Assembly: GCA_021299075.1 (NCBI GenBank)
Contig: JAJTFU010000100.1
Span: forward strand, 1-14,463
Source of the DNA: Novosphingobium sp.
GTDB lineage: Bacteria; Pseudomonadota; Alphaproteobacteria; Sphingomonadales; Sphingomonadaceae
Reading direction: 5' to 3'
Length of the DNA: 14,463 nucleotides
Made by a program: the position numbers and the translations under genes. A model generated the notes under the pieces. That model saw only the letters and a program-made list of their open reading frames with translations, did not search any database and had not been told where the DNA came from. Shown one piece after another: positions 7,680 through 14,109 of this stretch (position 1 is the first letter of the stretch; every line of letters starts with the position of its first letter).

Positions 7680-7709
7680 TTGGTTTTCCGGGACGGGCGA
7701 TGCTAAATT
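7680..7709 (+). promoter_or_regulatory. Possible promoter of the glycine-zipper gene
   Basis: TTGGTT (7680-7685) and TAAATT (7704-7709) are separated by 18 bp, with TGC before the -10 element resembling an extended -10. It lies 45 nt upstream of ATG 7755, inside the 129-bp gap. By-eye match only. Confidence 0.3.
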
Positions 7710-7754
7710 CCAGGTTAAGCCCGGGAATCGCTCCGGCATAACAGGGGATTGCCG

Positions 7755-8528
7755 ATGTCACCGCGTGCGCAAGCGCTTCATCTCGTTCTGGCGGCCGGGC
7801 TTGCCGGCCTGGCCGCTCCGGCCCTGGCAGCTGACCAGCCTGCCACCGATGCCGAAGGCCGGGTCTTCGGCAATACGGTCAACGATCCGCTGCCAGAGTG
7901 GAAACAGGCACCCGCTGCCCACGCCCAGCCCACTGCGCTCCCGCCGATGCCGGCCGGCCCCAATGCCATGCCGATGGGCCACCCCGGCCCTGACCGTGTC
8001 GCCTGGGAAGAAGCCCGGGCGGACTGGCTGGCCGAGTGCCGCCAGCGCTTTGGCGGCAAGGGCAAGGTCACCGGTGGCTTGCTGGGCGGGCTCGTCGGCG
8101 GAGTGGCAGGTAGCGCCATTGCCGGCCGCGGCAACCGCACGGTCGGGGCAGTGGTTGGCGGCGTTGCTGGTGCCGTGGCTGGCGCCGCTATCGGCGATTC
8201 GTCCGACCGCCGCCGCGCGCGCGATTACTGCGAAAGTTATCTCGATCGCCATATGGCGAGCTACGGCCCCGGCTATGGTGGCTATGGCTATGGCTATCCC
8301 CACGGCCAGATGACCTATGGTTATGCCATGCAGCCGATGATGGTGATGGTTCCGGTCGCGATGACCACTGTGGCCGCTCCCGCCGCGCCGCGGCAGGATT
8401 GCACTGAAACCGAAGTGATCGAGGAGTGGGTGCCGGTCGCCCGCCCGGCCAAGCGCTATATCCCGCGCCGCGCAGTACCGGACAAGCGGGTGCGGATCGT
8501 TCCCGACAAGCGCATCCGCAGCAACTGA
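7755..8528 (+). CDS. Secreted glycine-zipper envelope protein
   Basis: 257-residue exported protein. A Sec signal peptide covers residues 1-25 with cleavage at ALA-AD; there is no lipobox cysteine, so it is not a lipoprotein. A proline/alanine-rich linker (50-78) leads to a glycine-zipper 2TM segment (107-147, with GG and GxxxG spacings in GLLGGLVGGVAGSAIAG and VGGVAGAVAGAAIG), a fold that inserts as a helical hairpin in membranes and is typical of 17-kDa-antigen/SlyB-like proteins. Next are a Tyr/Gly-rich stretch (170-190), a Met-rich segment, and a very basic tail with a near-exact repeat VPDKRVRI/VPDKRIRS (241-256). Cysteines are at 95, 159 and 216. AGGGGA lies 6 nt before ATG 7755 and fixes the start. 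Likely role: outer-envelope integrity; exact function unknown. Confidence 0.8.
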   Translation: MSPRAQALHLVLAAGLAGLAAPALAADQPATDAEGRVFGNTVNDPLPEWKQAPAAHAQPTALPPMPAGPNAMPMGHPGPDRVAWEEARADWLAECRQRFGGKGKVTGGLLGGLVGGVAGSAIAGRGNRTVGAVVGGVAGAVAGAAIGDSSDRRRARDYCESYLDRHMASYGPGYGGYGYGYPHGQMTYGYAMQPMMVMVPVAMTTVAAPAAPRQDCTETEVIEEWVPVARPAKRYIPRRAVPDKRVRIVPDKRIRSN

Positions 8529-8546
8529 GCCGAACCTCCGGCAAAG

Positions 8547-8585
8547 AAAAAGGCGGGGAACCCAATTCCGGTTCCCTGCCTTTTC
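8547..8585. terminator. Bidirectional terminator between convergent genes
   Basis: A 15-bp stem pairs 8548-8562 with 8570-8584 (one G-T pair, loop CAATTCC). It has an A run on the left arm and TTTT on the right arm, so each strand reads as a hairpin ending in T. It sits between the glycine-zipper stop (8528) and the acyl-CoA dehydrogenase stop (8604) and can serve both. Confidence 0.88.
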
Positions 8586-8603
8586 TGTGTCAGCGCAGTC
8601 TGA

Positions 8604-9758
8604 TCAGAGCTTACGTCCGATCAGCTCCTTCATGATCTCGTTGGTACCACCGAAGATCCGGGTGACGCGCGCGGCGCGCCACATCCGGGCGATCGGATAC
8701 TCGTTCATGTAGCCCGCCCCGCCGAACAGCTGCAGGCACTTGTCCATTACTTCCCACTGCAGGTCGGTGTGCCACAGCTTGGCGGCAGCACCTTCCTCAG
8801 GGGTCAGTTCCTTCTTGAGGTGGCGGGCCAGGGCCCAGTCAAGGTGCGCCCAGCCGACCTGCAGCTTGGCCTTGAGATCGGCCAGCACGAAGCGGCTGTT
8901 CTGGAAATCGAGGATCGGCTTGCCGAAGGCCTTGCGGTCACGGGTGTACTCAACCGTCATGTCGAAGGCGCGCTGGGATCCGGCCATGGCCGAAACGGCG
9001 ATCGACAGGCGCTCCTGCGGCAGCTCGCTCATCAGGTAGATGAAGCCCATGCCTTCCTCGCCGAGGCAATTGGTGATGGGCACACGCACGTCCTCGAAGA
9101 ACAGTTCCGAGGTATCGGCTTCGTCCTGGCCGATCTTGTCGAGGTTGCGGCCGCGCTTGAAGCCTTCGCGGTCAGCCTCGACCAGCACGATCGAAACGCC
9201 CTTGTAGGCGGGCTGAATCTCGGTGTCCGTCTTGCAGCAAACCAGGATCAGGTCGGCGTTCTGGCCATTGGTGATGTAGGTCTTTGACCCGTTGATCACG
9301 TAATGGTTGCCGTCCTTCTTCGCCGTGGTCCGCATGCCCTGCAGGTCGGAACCGGTACCCGGTTCGGTCATGGCAATGGCAGTGATCACCTCGCCCGAAA
9401 CCAGCTTGGGCAGCCAGTGGCGCTTCTGCTCTTCCGAGCCGTAGTTGACGATGTAGCTGACCACGATGTCCGACTGCAGCGAGAAGCCGGTGGTCACGCC
9501 GCCGTGATAGGCCGCCTCCTCGTCAACGATCGCGTTGTAGCCGAAGTCGAGTCCCAGGCCGCCGTATTCCTCGGGCACGGTCGGGCAGAGCAGGCCCAGC
9601 TCACCCGCCTTGGGCCAGATCGACTTGGGGACGATCCCGTCCTCAGCCCACTGGGCACCGTTGGGCGCAATCTCTTCCTGCATGAAGCGGCGCACGGTCT
9701 GGCGGAACGCCTCGTGATCTTCGGTGTAGGCGGTGCGGGCAAGCGAATCGAGCGACAT
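8604..9758 (-). CDS. Acyl-CoA dehydrogenase, long-chain (LCAD) type
   Basis: 384-residue FAD enzyme of normal family length that catalyses the first step of beta-oxidation, forming trans-2-enoyl-CoA and passing electrons to ETF. Motifs: VPEEYGGLGLDFG (61-73), AIAMTEPGTGSDLQGM (127-142), GSKTYITNGQNADL (157-170), LFGGAGYMNEYPI (344-356) and IFGGTNEIMKELIGRKL at the C-terminus. The MCAD catalytic Glu position is Gly370, but LPQERL (246-251) carries Glu249 where long-chain and isovaleryl-type enzymes place the base; the IFGGTNEIMKELI ending is also typical of long-chain enzymes. It is therefore a functional LCAD-type protein. ATG 9758 follows AGAGGGA; an in-frame 21-codon extension is less likely. 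It lies 82 bp downstream of the usher gene on the same strand, but function suggests separate control. Confidence 0.93.
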   Translation of the reverse strand: MSLDSLARTAYTEDHEAFRQTVRRFMQEEIAPNGAQWAEDGIVPKSIWPKAGELGLLCPTVPEEYGGLGLDFGYNAIVDEEAAYHGGVTTGFSLQSDIVVSYIVNYGSEEQKRHWLPKLVSGEVITAIAMTEPGTGSDLQGMRTTAKKDGNHYVINGSKTYITNGQNADLILVCCKTDTEIQPAYKGVSIVLVEADREGFKRGRNLDKIGQDEADTSELFFEDVRVPITNCLGEEGMGFIYLMSELPQERLSIAVSAMAGSQRAFDMTVEYTRDRKAFGKPILDFQNSRFVLADLKAKLQVGWAHLDWALARHLKKELTPEEGAAAKLWHTDLQWEVMDKCLQLFGGAGYMNEYPIARMWRAARVTRIFGGTNEIMKELIGRKL

Positions 9759-9840
9759 GGGGTTTCCCTCTGGCTGATTTGGATTGGCCAGAGGTTTGGC
9801 GCTGCCCCGCGCGCCGGTCAACCGGAATTTAATCGCCCGG

Positions 9841-10776
9841 TTAAGGCAGCGCGGCGACCTGCGCCGCGACCAGTGATTGCAGCCGGATCCGGCCCAGCCG
9901 CAGCAAAGGATTGGCCCGGTCGATCCGCAGCGCAGAGCCCAGATCAGCCTTCACCCCCAGCGCCGCTGCACTCGCCGCACCGATCCGCAGGCGATAGTCG
10001 CCATAGGGTACGGAGTCGAACAGCACATAGCCGTCAAAGTCGCTCTGGACCTGGCGCACCACGTGGCCCGCCGTGTCGGTCAGTTCGATCACCACCCCGT
10101 CGCGTGGCTCGCCATCAGGCCCAAGCAGCAGCGCTTCCAGTTCGCCGGTCGGGGCGAGCGGCAGGCTGATCCTGGCGGCCACGCCTGGGCGCGGCACCAC
10201 GACCACGCCCTTGCCCTTGGGCTGAAGCAGCGGATCGGGCAGCGTGCCGGCATCGATCGAGACCAGCACCGGGACATAGGGCGTCAGGCCGTCGATCACT
10301 GCGCGGCCGGCCTTGTTGGTCGGCGCTTCGGTGTGGCGGAAGCCGGCCCCGACCGAGACGCCTTCGACCAGCCCTTCGCCAGCCTGGCGATAGCCATCGC
10401 CATTCTCATCGCGGAACACCTCGACCGCAGCCTGACCGGATTCGGCGAGCCGCTGGCGCGACATCCGCCAGCCGCCGTCGACCGGATCTGGCCCGAGGCT
10501 GAAGCCCAGGGTCAGACCCAGCGTCAGGCGGCCACGCGTATCGAGCCGGCCTTCGGTGCGCAGCGCGAAGCGATCGAACTGGCGCACCCAGCCGAGCATC
10601 ACCTCATCGCGGCGCGACGTGGCATCGTGTTCATAGCCCAGCCGCAGCGTCGAGCTCTTACCAAGGCCTGTTTCGGCCACAGCCTGGGCATTCTCCAGAC
10701 CGCGGCGCTCGCCGTCGAGCGCGAAGCGCGCCGCGCCGCGCAGGCGCACCGGTCCGATCGCGGTATTCGCGATCAG
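9841..10776 (-). CDS. Outer-membrane usher-like protein, C-terminal part (out of frame)
   Basis: 311 residues, starting at the Leu codon that would follow the frame change; the first possible initiator is GTG 10749, which has no ribosome site, so independent translation is unlikely. It opens with amphipathic barrel strands (RLRGAARFALDG, TLRLGYEHDA, RFALRTEGRLD, RLTLGLTLGFSLG) that complete the barrel begun in the other frame. After it come periplasmic C-terminal domains: FRDENGDGYRQAGEGLVEGV, an SdrD-B/EF-loop-like motif with acidic residues suited to calcium, and later LLGPDGEPRDGVVIELTD...YVLFDSVPYGDYRLRI, which resembles carboxypeptidase-regulatory/SpaA-like beta-sandwiches. In ushers such C-terminal domains bind chaperone-subunit complexes during transfer. 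Confidence 0.75.
   Translation of the reverse strand: MIANTAIGPVRLRGAARFALDGERRGLENAQAVAETGLGKSSTLRLGYEHDATSRRDEVMLGWVRQFDRFALRTEGRLDTRGRLTLGLTLGFSLGPDPVDGGWRMSRQRLAESGQAAVEVFRDENGDGYRQAGEGLVEGVSVGAGFRHTEAPTNKAGRAVIDGLTPYVPVLVSIDAGTLPDPLLQPKGKGVVVVPRPGVAARISLPLAPTGELEALLLGPDGEPRDGVVIELTDTAGHVVRQVQSDFDGYVLFDSVPYGDYRLRIGAASAAALGVKADLGSALRIDRANPLLRLGRIRLQSLVAAQVAALP
10754..10776 (-). other. Hairpin at the usher frame junction
   Basis: Read on the minus strand, CTGATCGCG (10776-10768) pairs with CGCGATCGG (10762-10754) around the loop AATAC. This gives nine pairs, seven perfect, plus one G-U and a closing C-G. The 5' arm begins at the last C of the C4 run and includes the TGA stop. It could stall ribosomes at the junction, though there is no 5-9 nt spacer as in classical -1 frameshift sites. 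GATCGCG-type words are common in GC-rich genomes, so chance is possible. Confidence 0.5.
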
Positions 10777-12377
10777 GGGCGGATTCCGGTCTCAACCGGC
10801 AGACGCCAGGTGCCCATCTTGACCGAAGTGCTCAGCCGCAGGCCATATTCGCGGCGCTGCTGGGCTTCGACCAGCTCGCTTTCGAAGTCGCCATCGACCC
10901 ACAGCGCCTCCGCGTCATAGCGAATCGCGCCAAACCGCCCGAGCGCCTTGGCCTGGAAGGCCCGGCCCGCACCAAGCTGCTGCGCGCCGCTCACTTCGAG
11001 CAGCATGCGGCCCAGCGCGCGCTGGACGGTTCCTTCGATGTAATGGCGGCGGCGGCCGGCGAACATCACGCTCTGATATTCGACGCCGGCCGTGGTTCGT
11101 CGGTCAATCCCGCGTTCCACGCCAACGCCCCAGCGCCAACCGGTGTTGGGATCGCTGAAAGTCTTGCTGAGATCGATCAAATCCTGCCCGGCATCGACCA
11201 CACCCGCCCAGTACCAGGTCTTGCCGGCTGGCAGGCTCTCGATTCCAACCGGAGCGCTGCTGCGCTCGCGCTTGATCTGCCCTTGCGGGCCGTAGAGCAC
11301 GACTTCGAAGTCGTTCTGGCCCCACAACAGTTCGATATCGTCAAACCGGTAGCGGCCGTCGCCACGATCGGCCTGATAGGCACGCAATTCGCCATTGCGA
11401 TAGAGTTCGGCGTCCCAGCCCGCTGGCATGGTGCCGCTGAGCGAGGTCACACCGAAGCGGCCCGGGCGGTTGAGCGGACGGTTGGATACAAAGGCGCCGC
11501 GCCCGTAAGCGGTTTGCGCGGTTAGCGCGCCGCGCAGCGACTCGACATCGCCCAGCGCAACCTGCGTCGCCTTGAGCGGGCCGAGCAGTTCGGCCGAGGG
11601 ATCGTTGCGGAACAGCTTGAGGCGCAGCGAATCGGCGCCGTTGTCCGTGCTGCCCGCAAGGCGCGCAGTGTAGCTGAGGCCCAATGCCTCACCCGAAGCG
11701 AGCGCTTCGAACTGGGCACGCGCGCCCATGTTGCGGGTCCACTGCCCCTGGATCTGGACATCGACAGAGGGCATGCGCCAGCTCTGGTAAGGTGCCTGCG
11801 CCTGGGGCAGCTTGGACAGATCGAATTCGGCGAACTTGGGCTGGCGAAGTCGCGCGGCGCGACTTTTGCGCTCGATCGCTTCGAGGAACGGCAGCTTGCG
11901 ATCGGATTCCAGCATGACCGCGAGGTTCGACAGATCGGCCCGGAAGCGGACCCCCATCCAGCCTGACAGCGCCTTGAGATCGACGCACCAGCCCTCCGGC
12001 GTATCGTGGATCGCATCCTTGGCGATTCCACGATTTCCGTTCATGTTTTGTACCGTATCGGGATCGCGATCGAGGGTGAAGCGTTGATCCTCCGCGAACA
12101 GCCACCCGGTTGCGCGGCGCGACTTCTTGTCAAGTCGCACCGGCAGGTCGAGCGCCTGGATCAGATCAGCAAAATCGACGCAGACGCCGGCAGGCGTCTG
12201 GTAGCCGCGGAGCGGTTCACCCAGGCGATACTGGCCGCTCCGCAGTTCGAGCAGCAGCGAATCGTCCTCGTTCGCGCTCCAGGCTTGAGCGTGAGCCGGG
12301 GCGCTCGCTCCCACAACGCCGAACGCCGCCCCAAGCAGGGCGGCGACAAGGCGCAGCGGTGGGAGGTTGCCCCTCAT
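10773..12377 (-). CDS. Outer-membrane usher-like protein, N-terminal part
   Basis: 534 residues before the stop. A Sec signal peptide (1-30, AHA-QAW) shows export. Residues 35-160 form an N-terminal domain with two similar motifs, GVCVDFADLIQALDLP and GWCVDLKALSGWMG, whose Cys66 and Cys131 may pair. Beta-strand-rich barrel sequence follows, interrupted at about 318-372 by the usher plug/middle-domain signature AGWDAELYRNGELRAYQ, YRFDDIELLWGQNDFEVVLYGPQGQ. In chaperone-usher systems such a protein takes chaperone-bound subunits through the outer membrane. The alternating barrel strands run up to residue 534, where the frame stops in mid-barrel, so this part alone is unlikely to be functional. 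The start ATG 12377 has no strong ribosome site; it lies 38 nt after the chaperone stop, implying an operon. Confidence 0.8.
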   Translation of the reverse strand: MRGNLPPLRLVAALLGAAFGVVGASAPAHAQAWSANEDDSLLLELRSGQYRLGEPLRGYQTPAGVCVDFADLIQALDLPVRLDKKSRRATGWLFAEDQRFTLDRDPDTVQNMNGNRGIAKDAIHDTPEGWCVDLKALSGWMGVRFRADLSNLAVMLESDRKLPFLEAIERKSRAARLRQPKFAEFDLSKLPQAQAPYQSWRMPSVDVQIQGQWTRNMGARAQFEALASGEALGLSYTARLAGSTDNGADSLRLKLFRNDPSAELLGPLKATQVALGDVESLRGALTAQTAYGRGAFVSNRPLNRPGRFGVTSLSGTMPAGWDAELYRNGELRAYQADRGDGRYRFDDIELLWGQNDFEVVLYGPQGQIKRERSSAPVGIESLPAGKTWYWAGVVDAGQDLIDLSKTFSDPNTGWRWGVGVERGIDRRTTAGVEYQSVMFAGRRRHYIEGTVQRALGRMLLEVSGAQQLGAGRAFQAKALGRFGAIRYDAEALWVDGDFESELVEAQQRREYGLRLSTSVKMGTWRLPVETGIRP

Positions 12378-12415
12378 GACGTCAGCTTTCGCTTCTCGCT
12401 TTCGGTTTCATCGGC

Positions 12416-13246
12416 TCAGCGCACGACCGAGGTGATCTCGGCGATCAGCTGACCGCCGTTCTCAGGGAGTTCGCGGTATTCGATGCGAATCGGGCCTGAG
12501 AGCTTGGCGATCTGCTCAGCAGTCAACGGGATCCTGACCGAACGGCCCTGGACTTCGGGGTAGATCGCCACCCCCTTGATCAGGAAGATCTGTTCGCTGC
12601 CGCGCTTGCCGAGGATCTCGCCATAGACCGAGCGCTGGCCGGAGCGGCGCATATCGAGCTCGAGCCATTTGCTGGTGGTATTGCCGCCCAGCCGCGGATT
12701 GGCGATCGTCGCGCCAGCCTCAAGCCGCCCCTTGCGGATAAAGACCGGGATCGTGATCCCGTAGACCGGGGTCAAGCGAATCGCGAGCTGGCCCGCAGTG
12801 GCCTGCTCCTGGGCGGCTTCGGGCGAGAGTGCCGGCGGCACGGCGCGGAAGCTCATATGAACACGGTATTCGCCGTCCGGCAATTCCGGCGCGGGCCGCG
12901 CGCTCAGGCGAATCGCCTGGGGTTGGCCTGGCAGCAGCGTAATTCGCTTGGGCGCATAACGCAGCATTTCCAGCGCGGCCTTTTCGGTAGCGCTGGCCTC
13001 GGCCTCGGTCACATCGGCAAAGTCGCCATCCGGCTCCATCCGCCGCAGTTCAACTCCAATCCGATAAGTCGCGGCCTGGTTGCCAATGTTGCTCAGCACC
13101 ACTTCGGCATTGCCGCCACCGTTGATGATCACGCGAGTCGGCGCAACCAGCAGGTCACCCTGCGCCAGCGCCGGACTGGTGCTGAGCGTGGCGGCCAGGG
13201 CACCAAGGCCCAGAACAAAGCGGCGGATCGAAGAAATAGACAGCAT
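12416..13246 (-). CDS. Periplasmic pilus-assembly chaperone (PapD-like)
   Basis: 276-residue secreted chaperone with two immunoglobulin-like domains. It would hold the DUF4402 subunit folded by donating a beta strand and deliver it to the usher. The Sec signal peptide is residues 1-28 (PALA-QGD). Domain 1 (about 30-172) shows LLVAPTRVIINGG, a strand with VVLSNIGNQAATYRIGVELRRM, and APKRITLLPGQPQAIRLSAR (98-117), which is the chaperone signature; DGEYRVHMSF and the strand LAIRLTPVYGITIPVFIRKG (154-173) fit strands F1 and G1. Domain 2 (about 175-276) is beta-rich, ending GPIRIEYREL. The acidic insertion EMLRYAP region is normal for the non-FimC groups. ATG 13246 is preceded by AAGGG at longer than usual spacing; a 27-codon upstream extension lacks signal character. 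It lies 38 nt upstream of the usher gene. Confidence 0.9.
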   Translation of the reverse strand: MLSISSIRRFVLGLGALAATLSTSPALAQGDLLVAPTRVIINGGGNAEVVLSNIGNQAATYRIGVELRRMEPDGDFADVTEAEASATEKAALEMLRYAPKRITLLPGQPQAIRLSARPAPELPDGEYRVHMSFRAVPPALSPEAAQEQATAGQLAIRLTPVYGITIPVFIRKGRLEAGATIANPRLGGNTTSKWLELDMRRSGQRSVYGEILGKRGSEQIFLIKGVAIYPEVQGRSVRIPLTAEQIAKLSGPIRIEYRELPENGGQLIAEITSVVR

Positions 13247-13332
13247 TGGCTGCGAACCCTTGGCAGAAGCAATTCCTTGCCGAAGTCCAACGACGGGACC
13301 TGCGGCTTCTGCGTAGGGTCTAGGCAAACAGG

Positions 13333-13348
13333 GTTAATTTCCCGCTAA
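13333..13348 (-). promoter_or_regulatory. Possible CtrA-type binding site upstream of the chaperone gene
   Basis: On the minus strand the sequence reads TTAG-N7-TTAAC, one mismatch from the alphaproteobacterial CtrA consensus TTAA-N7-TTAAC. It lies 87-102 nt upstream of the chaperone start, just after the terminator-like hairpin, where a promoter for chaperone and usher could sit. Such matches can arise by chance; no flanking promoter is clear. Confidence 0.25.
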
Positions 13349-13373
13349 GGATGGCCTGCTTGCGATGGGCAAA

Positions 13374-13409
13374 GCAAAGGGCCGCACCCGCGCGTGGCGG
13401 ATGCGGCCC
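13374..13409 (-). terminator. Terminator-like hairpin between subunit and chaperone genes
   Basis: On the minus strand, GGGCCGCA (13409-13402) pairs perfectly with TGCGGCCC (13386-13379). The stem extends by three pairs inwards (one G-U) and is followed by TTTGCTTT, a broken T run. It lies 45 nt after the DUF4402 stop and before the chaperone gene. It should end or attenuate transcription, leaving abundant subunit mRNA and less chaperone and usher mRNA. Confidence 0.6.
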
Positions 13410-13453
13410 ATGGTCTCCCCACGGCTGCAGCTAAGCAGCCGGGTTAGTTATGC

Positions 13454-13957
13454 TTACTGGTATTCAACCGAGACGTTGAAGGTGCCGTTGTAGACACCGG
13501 CAACCTGGCCCGAAGCAACGGTCAGCGTGCCGCCGACGTTGAAGGTGGCCGAACCCGTACCGCTCAGCTGGAAAGCGCCCGGAGGATTGCTGTTGAAGCC
13601 GCTGATCGACATCGTTTCGGTGCCGAGGGCGCGGGTCAGCGTGGCCGAGGTCGGCAGCGTGACGACGACGCTGGCGTTCGGCGTGCCGCCGACGGTGAAG
13701 CCAGCCGGAGCCCGAGTGCCGGTCGAAACCAGCGTGCCCGACGAAGCCTTGGTCGTGTCAGCGTTGACCGTAACGGTGCCGCCGGTGTTGGCAGCGATCT
13801 GACCGAAGTTCAGCGCCGAATCGGCGGTGAGGGTCAGGGTGCTGAGCACTTCAGCCGTGGCATTGGCAGTGGCCGAAGTGGCGGCCGAAGCGGCCGAAGC
13901 AAACGAAACGGCGCTGAGAGCGGCGCCGACGAGAGCGATGCGAAGCGTATTGCGCAT
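13454..13957 (-). CDS. DUF4402 family surface subunit (putative pilin-like substrate)
   Basis: 167-residue exported protein with a Sec signal peptide (1-26, cleavage near ASA-ATSATANA), no cysteine, and a mature part very rich in Thr, Ser, Ala, Gly and Val. DUF4402 hallmarks are the LTLTADSALNFGQIA segment (41-55), the central beta-rich repeats, and the ending AGVYNGTFNVSVEYQ (153-167). The pattern suits an immunoglobulin-like subunit that needs strand donation. Gene order with chaperone and usher supports a secreted, polymerising surface component; direct fimbria formation is inferred, not shown. ATG 13957 is taken because GGAAGGGA lies upstream of it and the signal peptide begins there; an in-frame TTG at 13978 is rejected. 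The gene probably has its own promoter in the 190-bp gap after parB. Confidence 0.85.
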   Translation of the reverse strand: MRNTLRIALVGAALSAVSFASAASAATSATANATAEVLSTLTLTADSALNFGQIAANTGGTVTVNADTTKASSGTLVSTGTRAPAGFTVGGTPNASVVVTLPTSATLTRALGTETMSISGFNSNPPGAFQLSGTGSATFNVGGTLTVASGQVAGVYNGTFNVSVEYQ

Positions 13958-14009
13958 GGTGTTAGTAATCCCTTCCAAGCAGTCAAACCTGCAGCGTGAT
14001 GGCGCCGCC

Positions 14010-14034
14010 CGAATGGACGGCCGCCCCCCATTCG
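14010..14034 (-). repeat. Leader hairpin upstream of the DUF4402 gene
   Basis: CGAATGG and CCATTCG form a perfect 7-bp inverted repeat (14010-14016 with 14028-14034) around an 11-nt GC-rich loop containing CGGCCG. It lies about 53 nt before the start codon, within the likely 5' leader, and could stabilise an abundant mRNA or modulate translation. Functional meaning is speculative. Confidence 0.35.
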
Positions 14035-14082
14035 CAGGAATGCTCGTAGTTTCACGGAGTTGTGGGATTACTTTTGGGTATG

Positions 14083-14109
14083 GTTAACCGATCGAGCCCC
14101 GGTGTTAAC
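14083..14109. promoter_or_regulatory. Pair of GTTAAC sites, two helical turns apart
   Basis: GGTTAACC (14082-14089) and TGTTAACG (14103-14110) share the palindrome GTTAAC at 14083-14088 and 14104-14109. The centres are 21 bp apart, so they face the same side of the helix. They lie between parB and the DUF4402 gene, about 125-155 nt upstream of the latter's start. This could be a dimeric regulator site; TTAA-rich sites are scarce in this GC-rich window. No regulator can be named. Confidence 0.25.

Larger units (their letters stand above)
9841..12377 (-). pseudogene. Whole usher gene, interrupted by one frame change
   Basis: The two reading frames described separately (10773-12377 and 9841-10776) are together one outer-membrane usher-like gene. 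A single -1 frame change within the 19-nt overlap (10773-10791) joins them as ...VETGIRP-LIANTAIGPVRLRG... and gives an 845-residue protein, a normal size for an usher. The only homopolymer longer than two in the overlap is four C (10776-10779 on the plus strand, read as G), directly before the in-frame TGA. The alternatives are a real deletion, a consensus error, or ribosomal frameshifting; the sequence alone does not decide. Coding quality is good on both sides with no other lesion, so if it is a pseudogene it is recent. Confidence 0.6.

Noticed and set aside
7626..7680. CCTGCCC...GGGACAGG as a terminator after the methionine-sulfoxide reductase
   Set aside because: Short stem with a bulge and no T run; too weak to call.
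8260..8330. Repetitive GGCTATGG tract as a possible nucleotide repeat element
   Set aside because: It encodes a Gly/Tyr-rich protein segment in frame and looks like protein low complexity, not a mobile or CRISPR repeat.
8604..9758. Loss of the catalytic Glu (Gly370) as a sign of a dead acyl-CoA dehydrogenase
   Set aside because: LCAD and isovaleryl-type enzymes carry the base at another site, and Glu249 is present there.
9829..9844. TTAA-N8-TTAA resembling a CtrA site at the usher end
   Set aside because: Spacer is 8 rather than 7 and it overlaps the stop codon of the usher, away from any start.
10747..10749. Independent gene starting at GTG 10749
   Set aside because: No ribosome site, no signal peptide, and the sequence begins in mid-barrel; it is better explained as the out-of-frame end of the usher.
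14048..14057. GTTTCACG next to parB, resembling half of a parS site
   Set aside because: Only the left half matches TGTTTCACGTGAAACA; the right half does not, so ParB binding is not supported.
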